A stretch of DNA of 64,000 nucleotides from Lycocorax pyrrhopterus obiensis (GCA_014706295.1 JACSVZ010000007.1:62259475-62323474), one strand, 5' to 3'; counted from the first letter of the stretch, positions 9,896 to 22,572 are shown. Notes: a model not told the origin generated them from the sequence alone. Numbers and translations: made by a program.

Positions 9896-11579
9896 TTTCC
9901 TGGATATTGAGGTCACAAGGGGAGAGAGGGATAGGCTGATTTTCCATACATCCCCAGGCATCCAGGTGCTTTTCACGGGGGATCACCTCACTCCTCCTTT
10001 TCTTTACATCCCTATTTAATTTACTTCAGCCTGCTCTGTCTGGGCATTGATGCCAACTTCTTTCTAGCCATGTCCTCGCTGCTGGGATCAAACCCACAGT
10101 GCCAGGCAGTGCCACAAATAAAACCCTGGAAGCGTTTGTGCCCTCGGAAAGAGCCAGGCTGGCTGGCTGCTGGCAGAAAGCCCGCTGCTGCCTCCTTTTA
10201 AAAAGGATTTTAAATCAAATTGGTATTTTTTCTTTAAACAAGACATCTCAAATGGAGAGTTCAGCTTCAAAGAATCAAACAGAGCAGCACAGAAACAGCT
10301 CCAGAGCATCTGAGGAGGCAAAGAATGACACTCCCGACCCTGGTGAGGCCAGCAAGGCACACAGAACTTCCAAAGGCGTCGGCTGTGAGCACAAGGGAAC
10401 TTTTTTCCTTGTGACTCTTCTATTTTCCAGCAAAAAGAGGAGCACAGGGGTAGCATGGCAAGACAACAAAACTGTTCTTCCAGAAGGAACCATCATGTCC
10501 AGCCAAATAGCTCCCCATTGACACTGCTGGGCTCGCAGTCAGGCTCACAAGAGGATGAACAGCACATCATGATTTTCCATTGAAAATTCTGCCCCACTTT
10601 TCTCACTGGAAAGGCTTTCTGTGAGTAGCCCCACTGCTGCCTGGTGCTGATGGATATTCGCTCTCCTGAGCTGGGATTAGGGTGGCAGGAACTTGCTTGG
10701 ACCCCCAAAAATAACTTGCCATCCAAACTCCCTGAGACTGGAAGAATTTAGATCTCACCCTGGATTTATTATTTACATTTGTTTTTTTCCTGGCCACGTG
10801 GTTTTGCCTTTATGCAGTGGGTGTGCATTTGCCACACTTGTTCTACCAGACAGCTTGTAAGGTTTGCTAAAAACTTCTCCTGCTATTTTTATAACTAATA
10901 TTTCCTTTGACGCCGTGGGGATTGCGGTCCCAGGCCCCAGGGAGCTGCGAGGCACAGGCTGTGATAAGGATGGACGTGCTGGCTCATTCACAGGAGGGCT
11001 TTTTTTGTCACACTGTCCCTTCCTCTGCTGCTGTCACTGAGGGCCCGAGGGGTTACACTGAGCTACCTGCAGAGAGGAGCTGGCTGAGCTTCGTGTCCTC
11101 CGTAAATTCAAATGGAATTGAATAAAACATATTTTCACTAACAAAATATGGATTTATTCACCCCTGTGCAATAAAAACAGAGTCACTTTAATCTGCTTTC
11201 GGGGCATAATTGAGTCAGTGACTCTGTAATAAGGGCTCAGTCTCCTGTTCCTCGGAGGGGGTTCTCTCTGGCACATTTATCCACATTCCTGCTGGGAAGA
11301 GCCCTGAACGACCTGCCCACGCTGTAACTGCTGTGTGGGCTTATGCAAAATGTTCCTTCACCCACCATCCCTGCCTGCCTCTGCCTTAAAATGTCATTGA
11401 GAAACCAGCCCAGAAGCCAGCGTTAATGGAGAAACTTCTCTGCCAGGAGTCCGCTCCAGCCTGGACCTGCTGACCTGGAGGTGGCAGTGCCAAATGTGCT
11501 GCAGAGTTTGAAAAGGGATGAGAGGTTTGTTTGGCATTCAGAGGAAAAGCTTGGGGACGTCTGGTTATATGAAATCATA

Positions 11580-12113
11580 AAGTCATTGAATGGTTTGGGC
11601 TGGAAGGGGCCTTTAAAAGTCATCTTTTGACTTTTAAAGTCAAGGGACACCTTCCACTATGCCAGACTGGGGACACCTTCCACTATCCCAGGTTGCTCCA
11701 GCCCCCTCCAACCTGGCCTTGGACACTTCCAGGGATCCAGGGGCACCCACAGCTCCACTGGGCACCCTGTGCCAGGGCCCCACCACCCTCCCAGCCAGGA
11801 ATTCCTTCCCAATATCCCATCTCTCCCTGCCCTCTGGCAGTGGGAAGCCACTCCCTGTGTCCTGTCCCTCCATCCCTTGTCCCAAGTCCCTCTCCAGCTC
11901 TCTTGAGCCCCTTTAGGCACCGCAAGGAGCTCTGAGGTCTCCCTGGTACCTTCTCCTCTCCAGGTGAGCACCCCCAGCTCTCCCAGCCTGTCAGAGGAGC
12001 TCCAGCCCTCAAAGCATCTCCATCACCTCCTCTGGACCCTCTCCAACAGTTCCATGGCTTTCCTGTGCTGAGGACCCCAGAGCAGGACACGATATTCCAG
12101 CATGGTGAGTGTA
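11580..12113 (-). mobile_element. CR1 type A fragment, long
   Basis: Runs from the reversed 3' end ('gaatggtttgggctggaag') through 'gccaggaattccttcc', 'tctggcagtgggaagcca', 'ccagctctcccagcctg' to 'cgatattccagcatgg'. Near its 3' end a 'gggacaccttccactat' block is duplicated (11644 and 11669). Confidence 0.87.
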
Positions 12114-12784
12114 GGGCTGCTGCCCCACAGGAACAGAAGATGCAATGATGGGAGAGGGTCTGGAGGTCAAACATCAAACACAGGGAAAGTGGGACCCAGG
12201 GGTTCCTATCAAACATCTAAATCAGAGGCTGGAGCCAAGAGGAAATTTGATAAAATGGGTCCATAAAGGAGCAGCTTTTCCGAGCGCTCAGGCTCGCCTC
12301 TCATTTCCATTGATTTATGCTTTTCCTCACATCAACAACAACCCCGTGTGCTGCTGGAACCAAACTGAACCTCCAGACAAGCAAACAAACAGGCAATAAA
12401 ACCCTCCCCAGGAGAAAGGGGTTCATCTTCTGGGTACCTAACACAAGGCAGCGATGGCAGGAAGGGGAACTGGCACTGCCATGCAGCTGAACTCTGCTCT
12501 TTAGCAAAATCCATCACTCCCCTCCCCTCTGTGTGCCTGAGCAGCCCCAGGAATGCAGCACCTCCTGCACAGACGTGTCTCATGCTGCCTCTTCTGCGGC
12601 AGCGTCTCCTCCTCGCCTGTCTGCCGCCTGCAGTGGGATAAGTCAGGTTTAATCACTCCCAAGTCTTATTCATCCGGCGTTTGTGGGGTTTGCAGCAGCA
12701 ATTTGGTGCAGATCAGTAATTCCTGAACATTTTAAAGGTGTTGATTTCACCAAGTTCATAATAGAATTGTAGAATTATAAAATC

Positions 12785-12905
12785 ATGGAATGGTTTGGGT
12801 TGGAAGGGACCTTAAAAACCATCTCGTTGCACCCCCCTGCCAGGGGCAGGGACACCTTCCACTAGACCAGGTTGCTCCAAACCCCATCCAGCCTGGCCTT
12901 GAACA
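12785..12905 (-). mobile_element. CR1 type A 3' fragment
   Basis: Extreme 3' end on the minus strand ('aatggtttgggttggaagg' to 'agcctggccttgaaca'). Abuts the oppositely oriented copy that starts near 12906. Confidence 0.85.
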
Positions 12906-13188
12906 GGTATGAGATGGCAAGGGGATGGTTTTAAGGTGGAAAAGGGTAGATTTAGGTTGGATATTGGGAAGGAATTCCTCCCTGTGAGGGTGGGGAGGCC
13001 CCGGCACAGGGTGCCCAGAGAAGCTGTGGCTGTCCCTGGATCCCTGGAAGTGTCCCAGGCCAGGTTGGATGGGGCTTGGAACAACCTGGGCTAGTGGAAG
13101 ATGTCCCTGCCCATGGCAGAGGATTGGAACAAAATTACCTTTAAAGTCCTTTCCTAACCAAAATATTCCATGATTTTATGATTCTATA
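12906..13188 (+). mobile_element. CR1 type A 3' fragment
   Basis: Starts within 'atggttttaaggtggaaaag', keeps 'gatttaggttggatattgg', and ends 'ccatgattttatgattctat', a complete 3' terminus with the octamer-like tail. Confidence 0.88.
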
Positions 13189-13841
13189 TCCTTAGAGGCC
13201 CTTCCAGTGCCTAAAGGGACTCCAAAGCAGCTGAAGAGGGACTTTGGACAAGGGCCTGGAGTGCCAGGAAAAGGGAGAATGACTTCCCACTGCCAGAGTT
13301 CAGGGTTACACGGATTAAAGCTGGAGATTTCCGGAATGAGAAGGGGAGAGGAGACAGCTGGGACCCGGCTGTGGGAACAGCACAGGGCACAGGAGAGCTG
13401 AGAGCCCAGCACTGTGCCCGAGGTGTGACATCCTGCTTGTCACCTTGTCACCCCCACATTCCCAGGCACACGGGGCTGGTGCCCTATGCTGGCACGATCC
13501 CGATCCCGTTGTTCCACACGCAGCTCCCCGCGGAGAAAATCCTCCCTAACGAAACGCTTCCCGCAGTAATTGGATTTCCACTGCAAACAAAGTCATTACA
13601 CTGATTGTCCTTGTGCTTTTGGAGATGAGACAGTGGCAGTGAGTGGCAGTGAGTGGCAGCTCTGGCTCCCGGATCTCTGTGCTGGAAAGTCAAGTCAGGA
13701 GAGGAAGAGCTGGTGTGTGTGAGGTTCAGGAGGCCACCGGCTCCAACTGTTCTGCTTCTGCTCCAAAACGGGGCAGGGGAGAGGCTCTGAAGTGGACAGG
13801 GGACTTTCCAGGAGCGTATCCCAGCTGTGATGGCATTCCCA

Positions 13842-14061
13842 GTGAAAGGAATGAGACAGATTTGTCTTTACAAACAAACTGTGGGTCTGCTGTTAGGTGA
13901 AAGCCAGATATGGAGAGGTGAAAGAAACAATGGGAGGAATTTCACTGATTGATGAAAGGAGTGAGAGGGATTTGTCTTTACAAACAAACTGTGGGTCTGC
14001 TGATAGGTAAAGATAGATACTGAAAGATGGAAGAAGCAATGGGAAGAACCATGAATTCCAT
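13842..14061 (+). repeat. 110-bp tandem duplication
   Basis: Two copies, 13842-13951 and 13952-14061, offset by exactly 110 bp. Both contain TTACAAACAAACTGTGGGTC followed by 'tgctg(t/a)taggt(g)aaag'. The copies differ at scattered positions, so the duplication is old. It forms the left part of the LTR-like segment. Confidence 0.85.
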
Positions 14062-14334
14062 AGGAAAAGAAAAAGGGAGGTATACATTAGAAGGGGGTCA
14101 GTATGAGGCAATTTAGGGAGTCTGTACCTCTCAAGTACCTCAGCCAATGGGGAAAGAGAGAGGGAAATGCAGCCGGGAAATTGGGATAAAAAGGAGGCTG
14201 TGTCCTCTAAAAATTTGAGAGACCCCAGGGGAAATGCCCCATGGCCTCTCCCTTTATTTGAACAAAGTACCAGGACTCCTCTGTCTCCTTTTTGAACATA
14301 AACCTCTGGTGTTTGTGGATTAATTTTCCTGACA
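13891..14334 (+). mobile_element. LTR-like segment
   Basis: Begins TGTTAGGTGAAAG (or TGATAGGTAAAG at 14001) and ends ...TTCCTGACA, with GGGATAAAAAGG as a possible TATA element and 'gaacataaacctctgg' near the end. The sequence before the TG, 'caaacaaactgtgggtctgc', could be the 3' end of an internal region. I could not find a target-site duplication, so boundaries are uncertain. Confidence 0.5.
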
Positions 14335-14965
14335 CCAGGCACAGCATGCCCTCCCTGTCCTGGCTGAGTGACAGACACTTCCCAGCCTGTGGCTGGAGAG
14401 CAGCTCAGGGAAGGGCTGGCTGTGTTCCCTGCTGGGAATGCAGAGATCTCCAGCCCACAGGAATGAATGGTGCGAGAAGGAGCAGGGGCAAGGTGGGTAC
14501 CAAAGGTGTGTGTCAGCAGCAGAGGTGGGATCAGACCAAACCTCCTCTGAGCTTCCTGGTTTTGGAGATCTGGGCTGAGCTGGTGCCGAAAATCTGCTCC
14601 TGACTGGTGGAAAAGAGGTGAAGGCAATTTTAGGACACTCTTGGAACAACCACAATTCCAGCTGGGACTTCAGCAGGGCTTTGTCATCGTGGTTTGATCA
14701 ACAGCGCATCTCTGCCTGTGCCATCTCCTCCCCCTTTTGTTTTTCAGGTTCTTTAGTCACACAGGGAAATGTCAGGCTTTAAAAAAACTCACAGAACCAA
14801 ATCCAAAGCCCAAGTGGAAAGGAAAATGCAGCTGCAATTCCGAGGTTGCCTTTCAGGTTGATTGTGACTGAAATCCTCCCAGCAGTGCCAGTAGGCCACA
14901 GGAAGACAAAATGCCATTGGAAATCAAGGTGCCTGGTTGGATTTGGGACTGGTGAAATACACAGC

Positions 14966-15196
14966 ACAAGAGGAAATGGCCTCAAGCAGCACCAGGGGAG
15001 GTTTAGGTTGGGTATTAGGAGACGTTTCTTCATGGAAAGGGTTGTCCAGCCCAGAGTGGTGCTGGAGTCCCCATCCCTGGAGGGATTTAAAAGCCGTGTG
15101 GATGTGGCACTTGGGGACACGGGTCAGGGGTGGCCTTGGCAGTGCTGGAATAACAGTTGGACTCAACGATCTTAGACCCATTTTTCCAACCTAGAT
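14966..15196 (+). mobile_element. CR1 type B 3' fragment
   Basis: 'ggcctcaagcagcaccaggg', 'ttcttcatggaaagggttgt', 'ggactcaacgatcttaga' and a diverged 'ttttccaacctaga' tail. Confidence 0.87.
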
Positions 15197-15574
15197 CTGA
15201 TCCCAGTTCCCAGGGAGGCAGCAGGGAGCTCGGTGCTGGTTCCCATCCCAGCTCCGGGATCAGTCTCCCTCTTCCCTTGTGTCCCTATGGCTAGAGGCCA
15301 GTGGGAAGAGCAGAAACCCTGGACATGGCCCAGCTGGCAGCCGGCAGGAGCTTCCCAAGCCCCGTGGCACCAGAGCACACAGACAATTTATTCCATGTCC
15401 AACCCAGTGCTGCAAAGGACCGTGTCCCTCTGGAGCTGGGGCAGAGCCAGGCTCAGTCCTGTGGAAGCAGCACCCGTGGGAAGCAGGGCCAGCCCTGGAA
15501 GAGTTGAGTCTGGGAGGTTTTAGTGGTTTAGATGGGATGTGGGGCTGTCCAAGGCCAGTTTTGACAGTGAGCGG

Positions 15575-15938
15575 TGTCGCTGTTTTCCGCACGGAGGAGT
15601 AGAGAAACGACACAAAGTCCAGGCTCAGGGATAATGGACGCGCTTTAATGAACTCTCAGAAGACTTTTATATGTTAGTTCCCAAAGTGTATTAAGTGGCA
15701 TAAAGTAATTGGTTTTTTGCCATCCACCCCTTAAGGGGATTGGCCAAGTTCTAAGACACCCATCTCTGAATGTTTTTCTAGTTAGAACCATAACAATTCT
15801 GCAAAACAACCTGCAGCTGCAAGAAGTTTACAAAACTGTAACGTTGTTTTGAGTTACTCGCATGGGAAAGACAGAACTCTCACAAAAATGCTGCAGAGAG
15901 CGAAGAAATTCTCTGCTGGAGTTTTTTCAGCATCCATA
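15575..15938 (-). mobile_element. Solo LTR, family 1, copy 2
   Basis: Same length and ends as the copy at 8399. Flanked by gagcgg (15569-15574) and gagcag (15939-15944), a 6-bp duplication with one mismatch. The TATA-like ACATATAAAAG and ATTAAA are retained on the minus strand. Roughly 20 differences from copy 1. Confidence 0.8.
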
Positions 15939-16539
15939 GAGCAGGAACAACCTGGATATGTTGTGTCCTTATTCAGGAGCCTGTGGATGCCCTGACACAG
16001 CAGGTACAGCCACTGCCACTCCAGGACAGCTCTCCAGTGCTGTGACAGATCCCAGTGTCCGTCTCCAGTCCCTCCACCTCTCCACACACCAGTGCACCCA
16101 GGATGGGCTCATCCACGTTCCATCCGCTCTCCCCACCAGCTGCCAGATGGGGTTGGGAAGCGGGGCTGGATTCAAGCTGCCAAGAGGCAATGCAGCAATG
16201 CCAGGAAGAGCCTTTGAGGAAATCTGGGATCCCAGCCACTGGAATGCTGAGCCTGGGCTGCAGTGTGACATGTGGAGTCTCTGTGTGAGGTGAGGCCATG
16301 GCTGGGACAGCACCTCCCTGGTGCACTGTGTATTCCAGAGCCTCCGGGCAATGTGGAACAAACTGGGGAAATCCTATCCAAAGACCTTTGGGAAAGCCAA
16401 AGGTTGGGGAAAGAGGGCATGGAAGGGAGAATTCTGGAGACTGTCCCAACAGATGAACCGTACAGGTGAGGAAACACACAGGTGCTGGGAGAACACCTGG
16501 GGAGTAAATCAAAGATATTGTCCTGCTGTGACAGCATCA

Positions 16540-16985
16540 TCCTGATCAGGGGGAAGGAGCACCTCTCCTGTGAGGAAAGGCTGGGGGAATCGGGATTGTT
16601 CAGCCTGGAAAAGAGATGGCTGGAGAGTCACCTAATCACAGTCTTCAGGTACCTGAAGGGAGCTTACAAGAAAGATGGGAGAGACTTTTGACAAGGGCTT
16701 GGAATGACAGGACACGGGTAATGGCTTCCCACTGCCAGAGGGCAGGGTTAGATGGGGTATTGGGAAAGAATTCCTGGCTGTGAGGGTGGGGAGGCCCTGG
16801 CACGGGGTGCCCAGAGAAGCTGTGGCTGCCCCTGGATCCCTGGGAGTGTCCAAGGCCAGGTTGGAGGGGGCTGGAGCAACCTGGGATAGTGGAAGGTGTC
16901 TCTGCCCATGGCAGGGGGTGGAATGAGATGGACTTTAAGGTGCCTTCCAATCCAAACCACTCTGGAATTCTGTGGTCTTAAGCAG
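16540..16985 (+). mobile_element. CR1 type A fragment
   Basis: Extends 5' to 'ggagcacctctcctgtgagg', where the sense frame reads [20 protein letters not shown], then 'tacctgaagggagcttacaa', and ends at 'aaaccactctggaattctg'. Confidence 0.87.
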
Positions 16986-17482
16986 ACAGCTGGAGACATG
17001 AACCACGTGCACCACGGGATGAACAGCGTGGCCATTTCTCTGATCCTATCCAAATGTGGCTCCTAGTTGAGAAGCGTCTGAAAATTCAGGGGAAAAGAGA
17101 AACTTTAATATCCACACCATCCAACAATGCAGAGGCAATGCAACCCCACTGTGCCGTTCCCAGGGGGGAGAGGAATGTGCTGGAGACCTTTTTGATCGAA
17201 TAAAAACAGTGCATAATGACACCTGACGGCGAGGAGCTCGAGCCAGAGAAAAATTCCGGCTGGAAATGAGATGCACATTTTTAACAGAAGGCGATGAATC
17301 ACTGGAGCAGCCCGCCCTGGGATGGGATAAATGCTTGGGCACGCAGAGCCTCGCAGCCTCACCTGGACCTCGGGGGGAGATGTTTGTGAGGAACCACCGG
17401 CCGTGGTCAGAGCACATCAAAACCACTGCCCTGAAATCCAGGATGTGCGTTTTCCATGGAAAACAGTCCTACGTTGGACCAC

Positions 17483-17898
17483 AGGTTTGGGTTAGAAGGG
17501 ACCTTAAAGCTCATCCAGTCCCACCCCTGCCATGGGCAGGGACACCTTCCACTATCCCAGGCTGCTCCAAGCCCCATCCATCCTGGCCTGGAACAATTCC
17601 AGGGATCCAGGGGCAGCCACAGCTTCTCTGGGCACCCTGTGCCAGGGCCTCCCCACCCTCACAGGGAAGAATTCCTTCCCAATATCCCATCCATCCCTGC
17701 CCTCTGGCAGTGGGAAGCCATTCCCTGTGTCCTGTCCCTCCATCCCCAGTCCCAAGTCCCTCTCCAGCTCTCCTGGAGCCCCTTTTAGGCACTGGAAGAG
17801 GCTCTGAGCTCTCCCTGGAGCCTTGTCTAGGTGAACACCCCCAGCTCTCCCAGCCTGGCTCCAGAGCAGAGGGGCTCCAGCCCTTGGAGCATCTGAGG
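17483..17898 (-). mobile_element. CR1 type A fragment
   Basis: Reversed 3' end at left ('ggtttgggttagaaggg') through 'ccatccctgccctctggcag' to 'gccttggagcatctgagg'-like sequence at the right. Confidence 0.88.
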
Positions 17899-18049
17899 GA
17901 CGAATCTACACAACCCCGTATTTTTCCATGCCCTATTCCCATACTCTGTTTCCCTAATGCTTCTCCTGGCTCCCCACACCACACACCAGGATGTTACCCT
18001 ACACTTTGACCCATGGATCTGAAAAGAAGGGGCTGTGTACACTCAGCTT

Positions 18050-18390
18050 GGGCTCAGTTGCTCACCGAGCCACGTCTCTGTTTGCTCAGTGACCCAAGAT
18101 ACCAAATCATCACATCTTAATCCAGCAGAACACGGGCCCGGGGAATACATTTGTAACACTGTCACTTAATTTATTCACACAATCAGATTAGTAAACGAGT
18201 GTGTGCCGAGCCTTGTCTCTGTTACAGTCCGTGGATATTTCTCCCTGCATCTGGATGTCTGACAGTTTGTTTACATGATCACAGACATGAATAACTTAAA
18301 TTATTTGGCTTAGCACTCCTGAGCAGCCTCTATTTTAGCCGCCTGCAGTGGCAGCTCCCAGTGAATTTTAATAAGCCATTAACAATGTGT
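18050..18390. other. Repeat-free AT-rich stretch, candidate non-coding element
   Basis: Lies between CR1 copies. Holds 'taatttattcacacaatcag', a forkhead-like TGTTTACATG near 18269, and 'aataagccattaac'. No open structure. Low CpG and the absence of repeats are compatible with a conserved enhancer, but nothing here proves conservation. Confidence 0.3.
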
Positions 18391-18529
18391 GCAGGATTTG
18401 TTGTTGTCAGCAGAAGGACGGGGGGGACAGACACTTGCTGAGGGGTACAAAAGGATTAATAATTTCTTTTCCTGTATAGCTGAGCTGCCTGGCAAGGTGG
18501 GTCATCTCCAGGCCAGGGCACAGACCCTT

Positions 18530-18786
18530 CCCCAGCTCCCGAGGGAACAGCCATGCCAGGGAGGTTTAGGTTGGGTATCAGGGAAAGGTCCTTCCCCCAG
18601 AGGGTGCTGGGCACTGCCCAGGCTCCCCAGGGAATGGGCACAGCCCCGAGGCTGCCAGAGCTCCAGGAGCGTTTGGACACCGCTCCCAGGCATGTGATGG
18701 GATTCCTGGGGTGTCTGTGCAGGGCCAGGAGTTGGACTCCATGATCCCTGTGGGTCCCTCCAGCTCAGGATATTCTGTGGTTCTGG
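18530..18786 (+). mobile_element. CR1 type C 3' fragment
   Basis: A different 3' tail from the other copies: 'ccagagctccaggagcgttt', 'tctgtgcagggccaggagtt', 'ccatgatccctgtgggtccc' and 'aggatattctgtggttctg'. Confidence 0.85.
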
Positions 18787-19658
18787 CAGGGGGGCAGGAG
18801 CTTGTTCTCTTCAAGGAGACTCATTAAAAAGGAAAGGGATCATGGTCACTGCCCAGTGCTCCTCCATCCTCCTGGCAGGTTCCTCTCCAGAGCTGGCTCA
18901 TGTTGCCCACAATCAGCGGTCTGGAATTCCCTGGTTTGGAGCTGAAGCATCCAAGCCATCATGTGAGTGTCACTGGGGCTCTGCCAGCAACTAGGTTTCC
19001 AGCAGCTCTGAGGCTCCTGAGGGCCTTGCTGCAGCCCTGGGAAGCAGCTTTGCTCCAGACTCCTCCATGCAGGAGGGTTTGTGGTCATGGGGAGCCACAT
19101 GTGGTGGTGGCTGAGTGCCCTCAGGAGTTATCTGCTCAAAAAGAGAGAAAAGCAACTCCAGATGTTCAGCCCTGGGCTGGGATCAGGTTTGTGCTGTCCC
19201 AAATGAGGGAGAGGCATCAGCAGCACATCTCTGTGCACAGGATGTGCAGAACTCCCCCTTCCCAGGCAGCTGCCTGTCCCCCAGTCTCATCGCGGTGCCT
19301 GTGTCTCCTCCCAAGAGCAAAGGTCATGGGGAGATCCCACATCCCACAGATCCTGGCACATCCAGCAGCCCCCAGCTCTGGGGGTGGACTGGAGCCCAGC
19401 ACCAATTAAAAGGAACCCCAGCTCCCTCCTGATTCCTTCCCTGCTCCATCCTGTGTGGAGGAGGAACATCCTAATTACAGCTCCAGCATCCTCCCAGGGG
19501 GACACTGCGTTCACATGGTCCTGGCAGCTGGCAGGGAGTGCTGGCAAAGCAGGTTAATGAGGAGTGACAGAGCATGGGTGCGTGTGGGAAGGGCTGCACT
19601 GGGAGTTTGAGTTCTTCATCCCATCTGATGGGCTCCAGGAGAGGCCACAAACATCATC

Positions 19659-20078
19659 AGAGGGCTGGAGCCCCTCTGCTCTGGAGCCAGGCTGGGAGAG
19701 CTGGGGGTGTTCAGCTGGAGAAGAGAAGGCTCCAGGGAGAGCTCAGAGCCCCTTCCAGTGCCTAAAGGGGCTCCAGGAGAGCTGGAGAGGGGTTTGGGAC
19801 AAGGGATGGAGGGACAGGACACAGGGAATGGCTTCCCACTGCCAGGGGGCAAGGCTAGATGGGGTATTGGGAAGGAATTGTTCCCTGTAAGGGTGGTGAG
19901 GCCCTGGCACAGGGTGCCCAGAGAAGCTGTGGCTGCCCCTGGATCTCTGGAAGTGTCCAAGGTCAGGCTGAACAGGGCTTGGAGCAGCCTGGGATAGTGG
20001 AAGGTGTCCCTGCCATGGCAGAGGTGGGACTGGATGAGCTTTAAGGTCCCTTCCAACCCAAACCATTCCATGATTCCA
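19659..20078 (+). mobile_element. CR1 type A fragment
   Basis: Starts 'gagggctggagcccctctgc', retains the 'agagcccctt' and 'gggacaggacacagggaatg' blocks and ends 'aaaccattccatgattcca'. Confidence 0.9.
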
Positions 20079-21795
20079 TGTGCAGGGATGGCAGAATTTG
20101 TCTAATGGCCCGATCAGACAGCAGCAGACCTGGAGGATGGGATTTCAAACAGAAAGGCATCATTTAAAAAGGGATTTTATTTGAATATCTCACAAGGGAA
20201 GTTTTCACCGGAGCCAGGGGACCGTGACCAGCACATGAGGAAATGATCCACGCAGTTTTCCCCAAGCCCAGGATCTCTTAAAAAACCTTTTACAACCAAA
20301 TCCTGACCTTGAGCAAAGCCACACCTTAACCTCACTCCTTCCTCCACCCCAGCGAGTGCAAAGCAACGTCCCAGCGGGAAAAGCACCCACCTGGACACAG
20401 GTGACACTCGGGGACCACATCCATGGTGCCAGGGGGTGTGAGACACAACCCCCCCGTGGCTGTGCCGTGCCAGCCCTGCGGGAGGACAGGCAGGAGGCTT
20501 GGAAGGAGCAGCTAAAACGGGATTTGCGCACTCTCCTATTTTAGCAGCGCTTTAGTCAGAGCAACACGTACTCCCTGGATATTTTTATCTGTTGCGGTTC
20601 GGGAGCGCATCTTCGGGAATGCGGCTCCTTACGCAACATCCCGGCACGCCGATGTCCCCCAGCCCCTGGGGGCTCCATGCCCTGGGTCCCCGTGCCTGGA
20701 GGGGGATGTGGGGAGCTCGGGAAGAGCCTGGGGAGGAGCAGGAATGATGCATGGCCTCTCTGCTCCGTGTTAGAGGAAGGAAGCACCTTCCTGGTGCTTG
20801 TAACCTTTGGGATTTGAGCTGTTTGCCCTGGCAGAGATGGTTTTGGAGGGGATCTTGGCAGGAATCATCCTCCGCATGGATGGAGAAGGAACTACTGCTC
20901 CCTGAGAGTTTCCCTTCACTTCTAAAACCCTCAGGAATGTTGACAGAGCCACCTGTGACTTCAGCCTGACTCTGGCTTTCCCTGCTGCCCTTCCAGAGCA
21001 TCCCTGGAGGTGGCACCTTCTGCTGGGCCCCTTCCCTTTCCCTATCACCCTATTTTTGGGAAGAGATCAGCTGAGCTGCCTCAGAGGCAGGCTCAGGTTG
21101 GCAGCCCGTGCAAGTGCAAATGTGGATGGAAAAAGTGGTGTTTAAGAATTAAAACCACCACCAGTGGGGCCTCTGCCTTATTCCTCTGCCTGGAGATTAA
21201 AGCTTCCTGGGGCTGCTTGAAATTTGGCCGTGAAAAGTAATTTCTCCTATAAATACAATGAGTCAGTGATGCCTGGGAATTGTTGTGTGGAAGAGCTTTC
21301 TTACCTCCAGAGTCATCCTCTTTTGAAAAGGCAAATGTCTTGTTTATTCCTTTCTTGGATAAAGGTTTTTCTTTACCTTCTATTGTTTCCTGTGAGTCAG
21401 GGCACCGTGTAAGGTTGTGTCATGCTCCAGCTGGTTATTTATGTGAGGGGTAGATGATGACAACCATTAATTGGGAATTAAGGAATCGTATTCAGTCCCC
21501 AAACAGCTTTCTTGCTGCACAAAGGCACAAGCACAGCTATAATGAGCACCAGGAGAGAAGTTCCTCACCAGGGCTGCTGAGGGCTAAAGAAACATCCTCA
21601 AAATTGAATTAATGGCCTGTTTTGAAAGCCAGTGTAAAGGTGATTGAAGCCATTTGATGCAGAGCTCGGTGGCCCATGGAGCCTTGCCAGACCTTGGGAA
21701 ATATTTTCAAAATTCAGACTACATGAGGGCAACTTATGAAGTTTTTTCAAAACCATAAATCCTCTGCATGAAATGTGGGATGTAACAAAGATGTT

Positions 21796-21951
21796 GCTCA
21801 GAGAAGCTGTGGCTGCCCCTGGATCCCTGGAAGTGTCCAAGCCAGGTTGGAGGGGGCTTGGAGCAGCCTGGGACAGTGGAAGGTGTCCCTTCCATGGCAG
21901 GGGTGGCACTGGGTGGGCTTTAAGGTCCCTTCCAAACCATTTTGGAATTCT
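21796..21951 (+). mobile_element. CR1 type A 3' fragment
   Basis: Begins at 'agagaagctgtggctgcc' and ends 'ttccaaaccattttggaattct'. Confidence 0.87.
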
Positions 21952-22290
21952 AGGAGAGCTTTTCCATTTTTGTTCTGTTTAGATAAACAGTGAGGCTCCC
22001 CTTCGCTTACGGGATTTTTTTCCACAGCCAGGCAGCATCTGCAGTGTGGGGACATCCGTCAAAAATGATTCATTCCTTCCCCTCCTCTCTCCACTGGTGT
22101 TTTCCTCCCAGCCATAGTAATACTCATTTTTCCCTCTTAATCTTCCTCACACTTCTGTGTCTGGGGTATTCTGTGCCCCAGGAGGGGATTGGTGAGGACA
22201 GAGATGGGTTCCCCCTCACAGGGAGGGAGACCAAGAGCGTGGCATGGGGCCTGACAGCCACCTCCTCTCCTGGAGAGCACAGAGCCCTGG

Positions 22291-22466
22291 AATCCTGGTA
22301 TGGTTTGGGTTGGAAGGAACCTTAAATCCCATCCCATTCCACCCCCTGCCATGGGCAGGGACACCTTCCACTATCCCAGGGTGCTCCAAGCCCCGTCCAA
22401 CCTGGCCTTGGACACTTCCAGGGATCCAGGGACAGCCACAGCTTCTCTGGGCACCCTGTGCCAGTG
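22291..22466 (-). mobile_element. CR1 type A 3' fragment
   Basis: Reversed 3' end ('atggtttgggttggaagga') to 'gggcaccctgtgccag'. Forms an inverted pair with 22573-23005, about 106 bp away. Confidence 0.88.
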
Positions 22467-22572
22467 AGGTGACACAGCCAGCCTGGCACTGCCTGCAGCA
22501 CTGTGTGACCAGGCTGGATGTTCCCAAACCAGCACAGACCTCCTCCATTACTATCACTTGGAGATATGCACA

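Noticed and set aside
12785..13188. Twin-priming inversion of one CR1
   Set aside because: Both halves contain the extreme 3' end, so they are two insertions, not one inverted element.
13893..14627. 244-codon open frame on the minus strand
   Set aside because: Runs antisense through the LTR-like segment and its duplication; no family recognised.
8399..15938. Full-length provirus bounded by two LTRs
   Set aside because: Each LTR has its own target duplication on both sides, and no gag, pol or env-like sequence lies between.
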